Of a stretch of 64,000 nt of DNA, positions 1-8,922 are shown piece by piece; position 1 is the stretch's first letter; every line of letters begins with the position of its first letter. The DNA is taken from positions 124,001-188,000 of the forward strand of contig NZ_JAAXPG010000004.1 in NCBI RefSeq assembly GCF_012396365.1, in the 5' to 3' direction. The position numbers and the translations under genes are program-made. This DNA comes from Nocardiopsis alborubida (GTDB taxonomy: Bacteria > Actinomycetota > Actinomycetes > Streptosporangiales > Streptosporangiaceae). Under the pieces are notes generated by a model. It saw only the letters and a program-made list of their open reading frames with translations. It searched no databases and was not told where the DNA came from.

Positions 1-714
1 GTGCCGACCGCCCAGCGCATCCCCCAGGTCTCCTACGAGGAGATGCTGGAGATGGCGGCGTCCGGGACCAAGATCCTGCACCTGCGCTGTGTCGAGTACG
101 CGCGTCAGTACAACATCCCCCTTCACGTCCGTTCATCTTTCAGCCAGAAGCCAGGGACCTGGGTCGTCCCGGAAGTCGAGGAAAGCGAAGGCATGGAACA
201 GCCGATCATCTCCGGTGTCTCTCACGACCGGAGCGAAGCCAAGATCACCGTCGTCGGCGTGCCCGACAAGATCGGTGAGGCCGCGACGATCTTCCGGGCC
301 CTGGCCGACGCCGAGATCAACATCGACATGATCGTCCAGAACGTGTCGGCGGTCTCCACCTCGCGCACCGACATCTCCTTCACGGTCCCCAAGGACTTCG
401 GCAAGGAGGCCGTCGCCGCGCTCAAGAAGGTGCAGGACAAGGTCGGGTTCGAGTCCCTGCGCTACGACGACAAGATCGGCAAGGTGTCGCTGATCGGCGC
501 GGGCATGCGCTCCTACCCGGGCGTCACCGCCCGCTTCTTCGACGCCATCGCCGGTTCGAGCACCAACGTCGAGATGATCTCCACCTCGGAGATCCGCATC
601 TCGGTGATCGTCGAGGAGGACCAGATCGACGCGGCCGTCCGCGCCGCCCACAGTGAGTTCCAGCTCGACGCCGACCAGGTCGAGGCTGTCGTGTACGGAG
701 GTACCGGCCGATGA
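1..714 (+). CDS. ask: Aspartokinase, C-terminal part (5' end outside window)
   Basis: This is the last 237 residues of aspartate kinase, which phosphorylates L-aspartate in the first step of the Lys/Thr/Met pathway. The catalytic kinase domain lies mostly left of the window. What remains is the tail of that domain followed by two ACT domains (about residues 70-150 and 155-230), the usual site of feedback control by Lys and Thr. The GTG at base 1 is an internal codon, not the gene start. In actinobacteria a separate beta subunit is often made from an internal start, and Met65 ([10 protein letters not shown], base 193) lies near where that would be expected. The stop overlaps the next ATG by the ATGA arrangement, so the pair is translationally coupled. 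Confidence 0.95.
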   Translation: MPTAQRIPQVSYEEMLEMAASGTKILHLRCVEYARQYNIPLHVRSSFSQKPGTWVVPEVEESEGMEQPIISGVSHDRSEAKITVVGVPDKIGEAATIFRALADAEINIDMIVQNVSAVSTSRTDISFTVPKDFGKEAVAALKKVQDKVGFESLRYDDKIGKVSLIGAGMRSYPGVTARFFDAIAGSSTNVEMISTSEIRISVIVEEDQIDAAVRAAHSEFQLDADQVEAVVYGGTGR

Positions 715-1772
715 GCAACCGTCTTCCCACCCTCGCCGTCGTCGGCGCCACCGGCGCCGTCGGCACCGTGATGCTGGACATCCTGACCCAGCGCGAGAAC
801 GTCTGGGGCGAGATCCGCCTCGTCGCCTCCCCGCGCAGCGCGGGCAAGGTCCTGCGCGTGCGCGGCGAGGACGTCGTGGTCCAGGCCCTGGCCCCCGAGG
901 TCTTCGACGGCGTGGACGTCGCCATGTTCGACGTCCCCGACGAGGTGTCCAAGGAGTGGGCTCCGGTCGCCGCCTCCCGCGGCGCGGTCGCCGTCGACAA
1001 CTCCGGCGCGTTCCGCATGGACCCCGACGTCCCGCTCGTGGTGCCCGAGGTCAACGCGGACCAGGTCCGCAACCGTCCGCGCGGCATCATCAGCAACCCC
1101 AACTGCACCACCCTGTCGATGATCGTGGCCATCGGTGCCCTGCACCGCGCCTACGGCGTCACCGACCTGGTGGTCTCCTCCTACCAGGCCGCCTCCGGCG
1201 CCGGCCAGGAGGGCATCGACACCCTGCGCGACCAGATGGCAAAGGCCGGCGCCGACCGCAGCCTGGGCGACACGGCGGGCGACGTGCGCGCCGCCGTCGG
1301 CGAGCTGGGTCCGTTCCCGGCGCCGCTGGCCTACAACGTCGTTCCGTGGGCGGGTTCGCTCAAGGACGGCGGCTGGTCCTCGGAGGAGCTCAAGGTCCGC
1401 AACGAGTCCCGCAAGATCCTGGGGCTGCCCGACCTGCGCGTCTCGGCCACCTGTGTCCGCGTCCCCGTGATCACCACCCACTCGCTGGTCGTGCACGCGT
1501 CCTTCGCCGAGGAGGTGCCCGCCGACGCCGCCCGTGAGCTGCTCGGCTCCGCGGAGGGCGTCCAGGTCCAGGACGACCCGGCCAACGGCGAGTTCCCGAC
1601 CCCGGCCGACGTCGTGGGCACCGACCCGACCTGGGTCGGCCGCATCCGCCAGTCGCTGGACGACCCGAGGTCGCTGGACCTGTTCCTGTGCGGGGACAAC
1701 CTGCGCAAGGGCGCCGCGCTCAACACGGCGCAGATCGCCGAGGTCGTGGCCGGGGAGTTCACCCGGGCCTGA
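711..1772 (+). CDS. asd: Aspartate-semialdehyde dehydrogenase
   Basis: It reduces aspartyl-4-phosphate to aspartate-4-semialdehyde with NADPH, the step after aspartokinase. The 353-residue product has the N-terminal Rossmann motif (GATGAVG, about residues 13-19) and the active-site cysteine in SNPNCTT (about residue 132). The substrate-binding region follows, including [10 protein letters not shown]. Length is normal for the family. The ATG overlaps the ask stop codon by 4 bp, the classic actinobacterial ask-asd operon. Confidence 0.96.
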   Translation: MSNRLPTLAVVGATGAVGTVMLDILTQRENVWGEIRLVASPRSAGKVLRVRGEDVVVQALAPEVFDGVDVAMFDVPDEVSKEWAPVAASRGAVAVDNSGAFRMDPDVPLVVPEVNADQVRNRPRGIISNPNCTTLSMIVAIGALHRAYGVTDLVVSSYQAASGAGQEGIDTLRDQMAKAGADRSLGDTAGDVRAAVGELGPFPAPLAYNVVPWAGSLKDGGWSSEELKVRNESRKILGLPDLRVSATCVRVPVITTHSLVVHASFAEEVPADAARELLGSAEGVQVQDDPANGEFPTPADVVGTDPTWVGRIRQSLDDPRSLDLFLCGDNLRKGAALNTAQIAEVVAGEFTRA

Positions 1773-1996
1773 CCGCGCACACCGTCGGGCGACTCCAGCC
1801 GGTCACTCCGGGTGACGGGGAACGGTTGGGCGGAGCAGACGTCCGGCGATGTCCGCACCGGCGTGGTGTTCGGTGAACGGTGAGGGCGGTGGCCCCCTCC
1901 TCCGGGAGGGAGCCGCCGCCCTCACGCGTGTCCGGGGTCGGCGCCCGGGTGTCCGGGTGCCCGTCCCGGAGGGTGCCGGCCCCGCGTGTGCCCGGG

Positions 1997-2740
1997 TCAG
2001 TACCGCCGCGGGTCGCCGGGGCGGCGGGGCCGGGCCAGTGTCAGTTTGTAGAGGAGTCGACACTGCTCGGACGAGCCGATGAGGTCGGAGGTCTCCACCG
2101 GCCGGTTGCCGCTGAAGTGGGTGCGCTCCACCACCAGCACGGGTATCCCCGGCGCCGATCCGAGCAGGGAGGCCTCGGAGTCGCGCAGGGCGCGTACGCC
2201 CACCTCCTCCACCACGCGGTCGACGGGGTGGCCCGCCGCGCTGAGCCGTTCGAGCAGTCCGCTGCCGGGCGAGCTGTCGAAGGGGGTGCGCAGGGTGCCC
2301 GCGGTCAGGGACGCGGGCTCCCAGGACCGGTGCAGGGTGATGGGCAGCTCCGAGGACAGCCCGCGCGAGGTGGTGCGGTACACCGGTTCTCCCTCGCGCA
2401 GCCGCAACCGGAGGCTCAGCGGCGGCGCGCACTGCTCCTGCTCGGTGCCGATCGCCTCGCGGCTGAGCCGCCCCAGGCCGGAGCCGGAGGAGGAGTCGGT
2501 CCGGCAGATGCGGAAGAGCTCGGGGACGGTGCGCACGTAGTACCCGGAGCCCGGCCTGGACTCGACCAGGCCCTCGGTGACCAGGAGCCGGAGCGCGGTG
2601 CGGGAGATCTGCTCGCTGACGCGGTAGGAGCGCGCCAGCCGGGTCCGGGAGGGCAGACGCGTGCCGGGCGGCAGCTCCCCGCTCAGGATCGGTCCGCGCA
2701 GCTGTTCGGCCAGCCAGAGGTACCTGGGTTGCCTGCCCAC
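1997..2740 (-). CDS. GntR-family transcriptional regulator (HutC/UTRA type)
   Basis: The protein of about 247 residues has an N-terminal winged helix typical of GntR (LRGPILSGELPPGTRLPSRT, then the RLVTEGLVESRPGSGYYV wing). A C-terminal UTRA-like effector domain follows (EPVYRTTSRGLSSELPI, then PVLVVERTHFS near the end). The reading frame stays open far upstream, but similarity begins at a GTG at 2740 (VGRQPRYLWLAEQLRG), which has a weak GAGG upstream and was taken as the start. It is convergent with asd and divergent from the membrane-protein gene at 3105. The effector and targets cannot be told from the sequence. Confidence 0.8.
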   Translation of the reverse strand: MGRQPRYLWLAEQLRGPILSGELPPGTRLPSRTRLARSYRVSEQISRTALRLLVTEGLVESRPGSGYYVRTVPELFRICRTDSSSGSGLGRLSREAIGTEQEQCAPPLSLRLRLREGEPVYRTTSRGLSSELPITLHRSWEPASLTAGTLRTPFDSSPGSGLLERLSAAGHPVDRVVEEVGVRALRDSEASLLGSAPGIPVLVVERTHFSGNRPVETSDLIGSSEQCRLLYKLTLARPRRPGDPRRY

Positions 2741-3104
2741 GGTTACGCGGCCTCGGCCGCGCGGCCTCCCGTCGCCCGTTGGTCTCTGCGCTCCGCCGGG
2801 GGAACGGGGACGCGGTGGTCGCCGGTGCCGGGGCCGCCACCGTCTCCGGTGGGGAATCCGGGGGGGAGGAGGGGAGTGAACCTGCCAGATCGCCGAAGCT
2901 CGCCCATGGTTCCCAGTAAAGCAGCGCAGGGGCCCGACAGGTGGGCTTACCTGAAAGTAGTGACCCGAGTTCGGAAAGTCACCGTGGAATCGGAACCCCG
3001 TCCTTGCGTAGTGGAAACGCCCGAAACCGGGAAACGCCACGGGATCCCCCGCGCAACCAGTTACTCTGCGTAACAATAGGGAGTGTGCCTTGTTGGGGGA
3101 AACC
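2741..3104. other. Divergent intergenic region, GntR gene / PLDc_N gene
   Basis: This 364 bp stretch carries the 5' flanks of two divergent genes. The only ordered sequence seen is GTTAC-N5-GTAAC at 3060-3074, followed by TAACAAT, a possible -10 element for the rightward gene. Nothing in it looks coding. Confidence 0.4.
3060..3074. promoter_or_regulatory. GTTAC-N5-GTAAC inverted repeat upstream of PLDc_N gene
   Basis: There are two perfect 5-bp arms (GTTAC, GTAAC) with a 5-bp spacer, about 30 bp before the ATG at 3105 and overlapping the likely -10 (TAACAAT, 3071-3077). Sites built on GTnAC half-sites are used by actinobacterial response regulators, but arms this short can arise by chance. 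Confidence 0.3.
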
Positions 3105-3452
3105 ATGATCACGAACCTCGCGGACCGCGCGGACACGGCCGTCACCTGGATGAGCGGGACCTTCGGGGTGATCCTGGCGCTCGTGGGACTGGCGCTGCTG
3201 GTCCTGCTCCTCGCCGCGGTCATCTCGGCGCTGGTCGACCGCGACACCTCCGCGGGCGGCAAGCTGCTGTGGGTCATCTTCATCCTCTGGTTCCCGTTGT
3301 TCGGGGCGATCGCCTGGTTCGTGGTGGGCCGCAAGGGCCACCTCAACCGCTTCCTCGGCATCGACAAGGGGAAGGCGCGCCACACGATCCCGGCCAGCGT
3401 CGGCCAGCACAGCGACGCGCCGCCCCACCGCAACGGACTGAGCCACGCCTGA
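3105..3452 (+). CDS. Small membrane protein with PLDc_N-type domain
   Basis: This 115-residue protein has two hydrophobic segments (FGVILALVGLALLVLLLAAV at about 17-40, and LLWVIFILWFPLFGAIAWFV at about 55-75), then a basic hydrophilic tail. The second segment (WVIFILWFPLFGAIAWFVVGR) matches the pattern of the phospholipase-D N-terminal (PLDc_N) family of small inner-membrane proteins. The family has no enzymatic role by itself. The ATG at 3105 is preceded by GGGGGA at good spacing. An in-frame TTG 15 bp earlier was not used because it has no ribosome-binding site. Confidence 0.8.
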   Translation: MITNLADRADTAVTWMSGTFGVILALVGLALLVLLLAAVISALVDRDTSAGGKLLWVIFILWFPLFGAIAWFVVGRKGHLNRFLGIDKGKARHTIPASVGQHSDAPPHRNGLSHA

Positions 3453-3480
3453 GCCCGGAGCCGGGCACCGCGGCGGGGAG

Positions 3481-3518
3481 GAGCCCCGGAACCGGGACGG
3501 GACCCGGTTCCGGGGCTC
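3481..3518 (+). terminator. Strong intrinsic-type hairpin
   Basis: A perfect 16-bp stem (GAGCCCCGGAACCGGG paired with its complement) encloses a 6-nt loop, 29 bp after the stop of the PLDc_N gene. There is no U-tract, as is common for hairpin terminators in high-GC actinomycetes. Confidence 0.75.
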
Positions 3519-3750
3519 TCCCGTGTCCGGCGCCGGCCGGGGGAGGCGGCCCCCGCTCCCGGACCCCGGCGGACCGGGCCGCGGGAGGGGCGTCCCCACG
3601 GGCCCGGGGCGGTCCGGAGAGGTGTTCACGGCCGTCGGTGTCGGTGCGGGGAGTCGTACACGGCCCTGTGGATATCGCGTCAGCGCCCCCTGACCGGGTA
3701 TCAGCCCCGTACCAGGACGCATCCGACCACACCTGGAAGGGGACCGGGAG

Positions 3751-4398
3751 ATGGCCAGGAACGCCGACGTCGCCCGCGCCGTGGTGGACGAGGCGGGGAC
3801 GACCCTCGCCGCCGAGGCCGGGATCCGGATGGCGGACAGACCCTCCGCGCTGTGGCAGCTGCTGGTGCTGGTGAACCTGCTGTCCGCGCGCATCTCGGCG
3901 CGGATCGCGATCGCCGCCGCCAGGGAGCTCAACGAGGCGGGCGGCACGACCCCCGACGGGATGGCCTCGCTCAGCTGGCAGGACCGCGTGGACGCGCTGG
4001 GGCGCGGGCACTACGTGCGTTACGACGAGAGCACCGCCACCCGGCTCGGCGAGTGCGTCGACCGGGTGCGCGAGGAGTACCAGGGCGACCTGCGCAGACT
4101 CGGGGAGCGCTCCGGTCACCGGGCGAGCCGGGTGGAGTCGATGGTCCAGGAGTTCTCCGGGATCGGGCCGACGGGCGCCGTGATGTTCTGCCGGGAGGTC
4201 CAGGCGGTGTGGCCCTGGCTGCGGCCCTACACCGACAAGTACGTGCTGGGCGGAGCCAGGAAGGTCGGCCTGCCGGAGGACGGGGACAAGCTCGCCAGAC
4301 TCGTGGAGGGCGACGACATCGCGCACCTGGCGGCCGGGCTCGCCCGGATCGCACGCGACGGGGACCTCGCCGACCGCGTCCGCGAGAGGGTCGGGTGA
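3751..4398 (+). CDS. Helix-hairpin-helix protein related to endonuclease III / HhH-GPD
   Basis: The 215-residue product has a region at about 130-150 (EFSGIGPTGAVMFCREVQ) that fits a helix-hairpin-helix DNA-binding motif of the endonuclease III superfamily. The C-terminal [4Fe-4S] cysteines and the clear catalytic Lys/Asp pair of true DNA glycosylases are not evident. It may therefore bind DNA without glycosylase activity. It stands alone behind the terminator at 3481-3518, with ATG at 3751 preceded by GGGAG. Confidence 0.6.
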   Translation: MARNADVARAVVDEAGTTLAAEAGIRMADRPSALWQLLVLVNLLSARISARIAIAAARELNEAGGTTPDGMASLSWQDRVDALGRGHYVRYDESTATRLGECVDRVREEYQGDLRRLGERSGHRASRVESMVQEFSGIGPTGAVMFCREVQAVWPWLRPYTDKYVLGGARKVGLPEDGDKLARLVEGDDIAHLAAGLARIARDGDLADRVRERVG

Positions 4399-4689
4399 GC
4401 GGTAGGGGGAGGAGGCGCACCCGGTGCTCCTCCCGTGTGCCGTGCCCGGATGGCCTCCGCGCGCGAGGACGCCAAGCGGCTTCCGCGCGGGCGCCGTACG
4501 GGGGAGGTCGACGCTCTCCACCGGCGCCGCTTCCGGCCGATGCCCCAGGTCGGTGGTGCGGTCTCCGGCGCCCCGCGGAGTGATGGGGCGGGCCGTGTTC
4601 CGGCCCACCCCTCTGATCCCCCCGCGGGCTTGTGGCCCGGGGAGAACGCGGTGCGGTACGAGGTCACCCGTTCCTGGGGACGCGACCGA

Positions 4690-6036
4690 TCATGGTTCGT
4701 TGGCCATCGCTGTCTCGGCCTCCTTCTCCCGTGCCTCGCGCGGCGGCGTCGCGGGTTCGGGTTCGGGGTCGGGGTCGGCCGTGTCGAGGCGCTCGGCGGC
4801 CTCCAGCGAGTCGGGCAGGGAGAGCCGGTAGATGGGCAGTGCGGCGACCGTGGTCACCACGGCGACGAGGACGAGGATCGAGAACAGGTCCTGTGACAAC
4901 ACCCCGTGCTCAAGCCCGATGTTGATGAAGATGAGGACCATCAGGCCACGCGCGTTCATCAGCCCGCCCGCGGCGGAGGCGACCCGCCAGGAATGACCCA
5001 GGGCACGCATCACGAACAGGCAGGACAGGTACTTGCCGATGAAGGCCACGGCGGTGATGGCGATGACGGCCAGCAGCGCGCTGCCGCTGACCAGCCCGCC
5101 CAGGTCGGTGTTGAGTCCGGTGTAGATGAAGAACACCGGCAGCAGCAGACCGACGTTCATGTCCATCAACCGGTTCCGTACGCACTCGCGCAGCGCGGGA
5201 GAGGCCGGCAGGCTGATGCCGACGATGAATCCGCCGAAGACGAAGTGGATTCCCAGTTCGTGGGTCGTCCAGGCCGCGCCGAGGATCAGCAGGACCACCA
5301 CGGCGAGTGCCCCGGGCGTGAGATGTCCGTTCCGCTCCACCGACCGGGCGATCGGTGCCAGCAGGCGCGGCGCGAGCTTGAGCATCACCACCGTGAAGAC
5401 CGCGACACCCACCAGCGAGGCCGCCACACCGGCCATGGAGCCGCCGAAGGCGAGCGCGAGTATGACCGCCAGGACGATCCAGGCGGCGGCGTCGTCCACC
5501 GACGCGGCCAGCAGGGTCACCGCGCCAAGGCGTGAGGACTGCATGCCTCGTTCGTTCAGGATCCGCGCGAGCATCGGGAAGGCCGTGACGGTGAGCGCGC
5601 CGCCCAGGAGCAGGGACACCTGCAGGCGCGGCGTCCCGGGGTCGGAGATCTGGTCGGCGAGGGCCCAGGCGACGGTGACGCCCAGGGCGAGGGGGACCAC
5701 CACTCCGACCACGCCCACCGACAGCGCTCCACGGGTGGAGCGGCGGTCGAGGACGCCGTGCCGGATGCCCGCGCCGACCAGGAACATGAAGAACACCAGC
5801 CCGATCATGCTGAGCAGGTACAGGGCGGGACGGACCTCGGCGGGGAACAGGGCCTCCTGCACGTCGGGCAGCAACCATCCCAGCAGGGACGGTCCCATCA
5901 GGACGCCGGCGACCATCTCGCCCACGACGCGCGGCTGTCTGAGGAGGACCGCGATCCGCCCGAACACCGATGCCACGAGGACGATGGCGGCCAGGGCGGC
6001 GAAGACGTGGGCGGTCAGTGTGGGGATCGATTCCAC
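4690..6036 (-). CDS. CPA2-type cation:proton antiporter
   Basis: The integral membrane protein of 448 residues has about 12 predicted hydrophobic helices. It resembles the CPA2 (KefB/NapA-like) sodium or potassium/proton exchangers, with GEMVAGVLMGPSLLG near the N-terminus, the paired acidic residues ASVDDAAAW expected in the ion site, and FVFGGFIVG later. The C-terminus is acidic and Pro-rich, with no TrkA-N domain. The frame is open to 6168, but the GTG at 6036 has GGGAGG 5 bp upstream. It starts only 16 bp after the halogenase gene stops, so the two probably share a transcript. It could contribute to export, pH control or self-protection for the cluster, which is inference. Confidence 0.85.
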   Translation of the reverse strand: MESIPTLTAHVFAALAAIVLVASVFGRIAVLLRQPRVVGEMVAGVLMGPSLLGWLLPDVQEALFPAEVRPALYLLSMIGLVFFMFLVGAGIRHGVLDRRSTRGALSVGVVGVVVPLALGVTVAWALADQISDPGTPRLQVSLLLGGALTVTAFPMLARILNERGMQSSRLGAVTLLAASVDDAAAWIVLAVILALAFGGSMAGVAASLVGVAVFTVVMLKLAPRLLAPIARSVERNGHLTPGALAVVVLLILGAAWTTHELGIHFVFGGFIVGISLPASPALRECVRNRLMDMNVGLLLPVFFIYTGLNTDLGGLVSGSALLAVIAITAVAFIGKYLSCLFVMRALGHSWRVASAAGGLMNARGLMVLIFINIGLEHGVLSQDLFSILVLVAVVTTVAALPIYRLSLPDSLEAAERLDTADPDPEPEPATPPREAREKEAETAMANEP

Positions 6037-6052
6037 GGGAACCTCCCAAGGG

Positions 6053-7342
6053 TCAGCGGTCTCCGTGGACCGGACAGTTGTAGTCGGGGGTGAAACTCTC
6101 GAACATCCCCCACTGGGGGACCTCGCGGAGCTTGCGGGAGACGGGATCGTGCTCGTTCCAGAAGTCACCGTTGAGGAGGCGCAGGATGCCTCCGAGCTGG
6201 GTGGGGTCGTCGATCGCTCCGGTGAGATAGCGGTAGACGCTGTAGCCGTTGTCGTAGAAGGCCCGGATCAGCCGGTGGTAGGTGTCGAAACCGGTCTTGC
6301 AGAAGTCCTCGTAGGAGGTGGCGATTTCGCGCTCGCGCCCGGGGCCCGCCCCGTCCAGGGAGGCGTTGACACAGGCGGCTGACTCCATACCGGTGACCAG
6401 GGCGAGGAAGACCCCCGCGGAGAAGATCGGGTCGGTGAAGCAACCCGCGTCGCCGACGATGTAGTAGCCGGGGCCGGCCAACCGCTCGGAGTAGTGGCTG
6501 TAGTCGGTCTCCCCGGTGAGTTCCCTGACCACCCGGGCGCCCCGGGTGCGCGCGTGGATACGCGGAATGCGGGACAGGTGCTCCTCGAAGACCTCCTCGG
6601 CCCTGCCCTGGCGCATGACGTCCACGGGGACCACCGTGCCGATGCTGATGACGTCCTTGCGGATCGGGATGCCCCAGACCCAGCCGTCCGGGTGGTTGCC
6701 GAGCTGGATGTCGCCCTTGGCCCCCGGGTTGTGGAGTTCGTGGGTTCCGGCGTAGTGCTTGAACGCCGCCACCATGCGGATGCTCTCGTCGTTCCTGCGC
6801 AGCCCCAGCGCGCGTGAGATCACTCCGGTCCGTCCGCTGGCGTCCACGACGTAGTGGGCGCGCACGGTGGAGCTGGAGCCGTCGTCAAGGGTGTAGCGGA
6901 CCCCGCTCACACGGTCTCCGGAGAGCACCGGGGCGGTGACCCGGGCGCCCTCCACCACCTTGGCGCCCTCGGCCGCCGCGGCGTCGAGGAGGATCTGGTC
7001 GAACTCGGCCCGTTCCACCTGCAGGGTCCAGTCGCGGTAGCCCTCGCCGATCTCGTCGAAGCCGATGCGGTAGGAGTTGCCCTCGGGCCCGCTCAGCTCC
7101 ACGCCCCGTTTGACGACGAACCCGCTCGCCAGGACGCGGTCCAGTACACCGAGGCGTGCCAACACGTCGACTGTGTAGGTGAGCAGGGACTCTCCGATGT
7201 GGAACCGGGGGAAGACGGTCCTCTCCAGAAGCAGAACGGACCGACCCGCCCGTGCCAGGGTCATCGCGCAGGCCGCGCCTCCGGGTCCGCCGCCGACGAT
7301 GACGGCGTCATAGACGGTGTCCTCACGGGGAGCGTCGTTCAT
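6053..7342 (-). CDS. Flavin-dependent halogenase
   Basis: This 429-residue enzyme is predicted to chlorinate or brominate an activated aromatic carbon using FADH2, O2 and halide, via a lysine chloramine. Four family signatures are visible: the FAD motif GGGPGG (17-22), the conserved Lys in FVVKRG (Lys78), WVWGIP (221-226, the WxWxIP motif that excludes monooxygenase chemistry), and FTDPIFSAG (302-310, FxPxSxG). HIGESLL at 48-54 is also typical. It resembles the halogenases that act on phenol, pyrrole or carrier-bound substrates more than tryptophan halogenases. No flavin reductase is visible nearby, so reduced flavin probably comes from elsewhere. It is divergent from the gene at 7517. Confidence 0.88.
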   Translation of the reverse strand: MNDAPREDTVYDAVIVGGGPGGAACAMTLARAGRSVLLLERTVFPRFHIGESLLTYTVDVLARLGVLDRVLASGFVVKRGVELSGPEGNSYRIGFDEIGEGYRDWTLQVERAEFDQILLDAAAAEGAKVVEGARVTAPVLSGDRVSGVRYTLDDGSSSTVRAHYVVDASGRTGVISRALGLRRNDESIRMVAAFKHYAGTHELHNPGAKGDIQLGNHPDGWVWGIPIRKDVISIGTVVPVDVMRQGRAEEVFEEHLSRIPRIHARTRGARVVRELTGETDYSHYSERLAGPGYYIVGDAGCFTDPIFSAGVFLALVTGMESAACVNASLDGAGPGREREIATSYEDFCKTGFDTYHRLIRAFYDNGYSVYRYLTGAIDDPTQLGGILRLLNGDFWNEHDPVSRKLREVPQWGMFESFTPDYNCPVHGDR

Positions 7343-7436
7343 CGTGCGTCCCTTCCTGGGCTTTTGGCTGATGCTTTCCCCAGCTTTGTCCAGGCCCCTG
7401 GAAAGTGGTTGGAGAAGCCGTGGAATGCGGGTGGAA

Positions 7437-7464
7437 GTGGACCTTCGTTTTCATTGTGTATAGT
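7437..7464 (+). promoter_or_regulatory. Candidate sigma70-type promoter
   Basis: GTGGAC (7437-7442), a 16-bp spacer and TATAGT (7459-7464) make a plausible -35/-10 pair, 53 bp before the ATG at 7517. The -10 runs into the operator-like palindrome at 7461-7480. Confidence 0.5.
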
Positions 7465-7480
7465 TCGGGAAGTCGAACTA
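7461..7480. promoter_or_regulatory. Operator-like palindrome in the halogenase/7517 divergent promoter
   Basis: TAGTTCG-N6-CGAACTA is a perfect 7-bp inverted repeat. It overlaps the candidate -10 element of the rightward operon and lies 119 bp from the halogenase start. Its size fits a MarR or TetR dimer site. The MarR gene at 11733 is one candidate ligand and the TetR gene at 54441 another. Confidence 0.55.
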
Positions 7481-7516
7481 TGGTGTCCAAGGAGAAGTCA
7501 GGAGAGGACGTTGACC

Positions 7517-8194
7517 ATGTCCACGGCAAGCGCCAGGTACCCGAAACCGAAGTTCCGATCCCCCTCGACCTCGGGGTTCGTCTACGTCGGGTTGTCGGTG
7601 GACCCGCCGCACGCGCCCCTGGTCCGGAGCAGCTCCGAGCGCGACGACGCGATCGAGGAGTGCCTGTCCACGGCCCGGCGGCTGTCAACCCGCGACGACG
7701 TCGTCCGGACGAGGGTCTTCGAAGCGGTGCTCATACCGCCGCTGAAGGGATCGCCCCGCTTCGACGTGATGATGCTCGTGGAGACCGCCTCCCCCGGGCA
7801 CAACGACGACGTCATCGCTTCCGCGCGGTTCGACCAGTTGGGCGCGGACCTGGTCATGTCCGCCGACAACCCCGCGCGTATCGGCGATCCGGAGAGCCCT
7901 GCCACGGGTGTCTACCTGTTCAACCACTTCACCGCCCGGGACAAGGAAGCGGGGATCGGCGTCTGGGAGGGGCTGACCGGCTGGTACACCGCCAAGACCG
8001 GTATCGACAACTCCGCCCCGCTGAGGTCGGTAGACGACGGGCGTTTCGCCTTCGTCAACTACGCACGGCTTCCCGGCGGAGCGGTGCCCTTCATGGTCAA
8101 CCAGCTCACCCGGCCGAGCTTCCACCGGTTCGTACGCAAACAGATCAAGGCCAACGGCATGGTGGCCCTGCCGATCCTCTGCCGACCGGTCTGA
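7517..8194 (+). CDS. Uncharacterised protein, probable dimeric alpha/beta-barrel type
   Basis: I do not recognise a named family for this 225-residue product. Two halves each look like a ferredoxin-like strand/helix unit. The segment at about 135-190 (YLFNHFTARDKEAGIGVWEG and the part rich in Tyr and Trp that follows) is of the kind found in dimeric alpha/beta-barrel (DABB) proteins, which include polyketide cyclases, monooxygenases and EthD-like proteins. No cysteines or metal-binding clusters stand out apart from one Cys near the C-terminus. It leads a rightward operon with the reductase at 8224 and the monooxygenase at 8923. A tailoring or cyclisation role is a guess from context. The start ATG follows GGAGAGG. 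Confidence 0.6.
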   Translation: MSTASARYPKPKFRSPSTSGFVYVGLSVDPPHAPLVRSSSERDDAIEECLSTARRLSTRDDVVRTRVFEAVLIPPLKGSPRFDVMMLVETASPGHNDDVIASARFDQLGADLVMSADNPARIGDPESPATGVYLFNHFTARDKEAGIGVWEGLTGWYTAKTGIDNSAPLRSVDDGRFAFVNYARLPGGAVPFMVNQLTRPSFHRFVRKQIKANGMVALPILCRPV

Positions 8195-8223
8195 CCGCAC
8201 CTCGGGAGGTGAGGGAGGAAACG

Positions 8224-8868
8224 ATGAGGCGAACCCTGCACGTGACCGTGTTCGGTGCCACCGGAGGCACCGGACGGCATGTCGTGGCACAGGCCCTGCG
8301 AGCGGGACACCGGGTGCAGGCGGTCGTCCGCGACCCCGGCCGCCTTCCCCTCAGCCACGTGCGCCTGGAGACCGTCCGTATGGACACACCCGACCTGGGG
8401 AGGCTGGCTCAGACGCTCGCCCACGGCGACGCCGTCATCTCCGCGTTGGGAGCCAGCGCCCGCGGCGGGTTCCCCGCGTCCACGTGGATCAGCGCCATCC
8501 TGCGGGCGGTGGAGGATCATCCCCGACCACGGCTGGTCGCGGTGAGCGCCTCCCCGCTCGGGCCGCCCCCCGCCCGGGAGTCCATGGTCATCAAGAAGGT
8601 GGTCACACCACTGGTGGGCTGGGTGTTCCGGGACGCCTACCGCGACCTGGCGGTGATGGAGCGGTCCCTGTCCGCCAGCGACACCGACTGGACCATCCTG
8701 AGGCCGCCGCGCCTGACTGACGGACCACTCACCGGTCTGCACCGCATGTCCCTCGGTACGAACGTCTCAGGCGGGCTCTCGATCTCACGGGCGGACCTGG
8801 CCCACGCGGCACTGGCCGCGCTGGAGGACCCGGCGACACTCAAGCAGGCGGTCGGCGTCTCCCGCTGA
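8224..8868 (+). CDS. NAD(P)-binding atypical SDR, NmrA/HSCARG-like
   Basis: The 214-residue protein starts with the dinucleotide-binding motif GATGGTGRHV (about 11-20), typical of NmrA-like atypical short-chain dehydrogenases. A VVRDP segment after the second strand indicates NADP preference. It lacks an obvious YxxxK pair, so it may be a redox sensor or a non-classical reductase. Homologous genes recur in aromatic polyketide clusters as quinone or anthrone reductases. GGAGGA precedes the ATG. It lies 29 bp after the gene at 7517 and 54 bp before the monooxygenase. Confidence 0.75.
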   Translation: MRRTLHVTVFGATGGTGRHVVAQALRAGHRVQAVVRDPGRLPLSHVRLETVRMDTPDLGRLAQTLAHGDAVISALGASARGGFPASTWISAILRAVEDHPRPRLVAVSASPLGPPPARESMVIKKVVTPLVGWVFRDAYRDLAVMERSLSASDTDWTILRPPRLTDGPLTGLHRMSLGTNVSGGLSISRADLAHAALAALEDPATLKQAVGVSR

Positions 8869-8922
8869 GGGAGTTCGACGGCGCCTCGGCAGGACGGCAC
8901 CCCAAGACGGAAGGCTGACCAG

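Noticed and set aside
513-1496. Large antisense frames over ask, asd and the PKS genes
   Set aside because: The genes on the other strand have clear family signatures and expected codon bias. These frames are mirror images of it.
1773-1996. Terminator between asd and the GntR gene
   Set aside because: Only a short GTCAC/GTGAC pairing was found, which is too weak to call.
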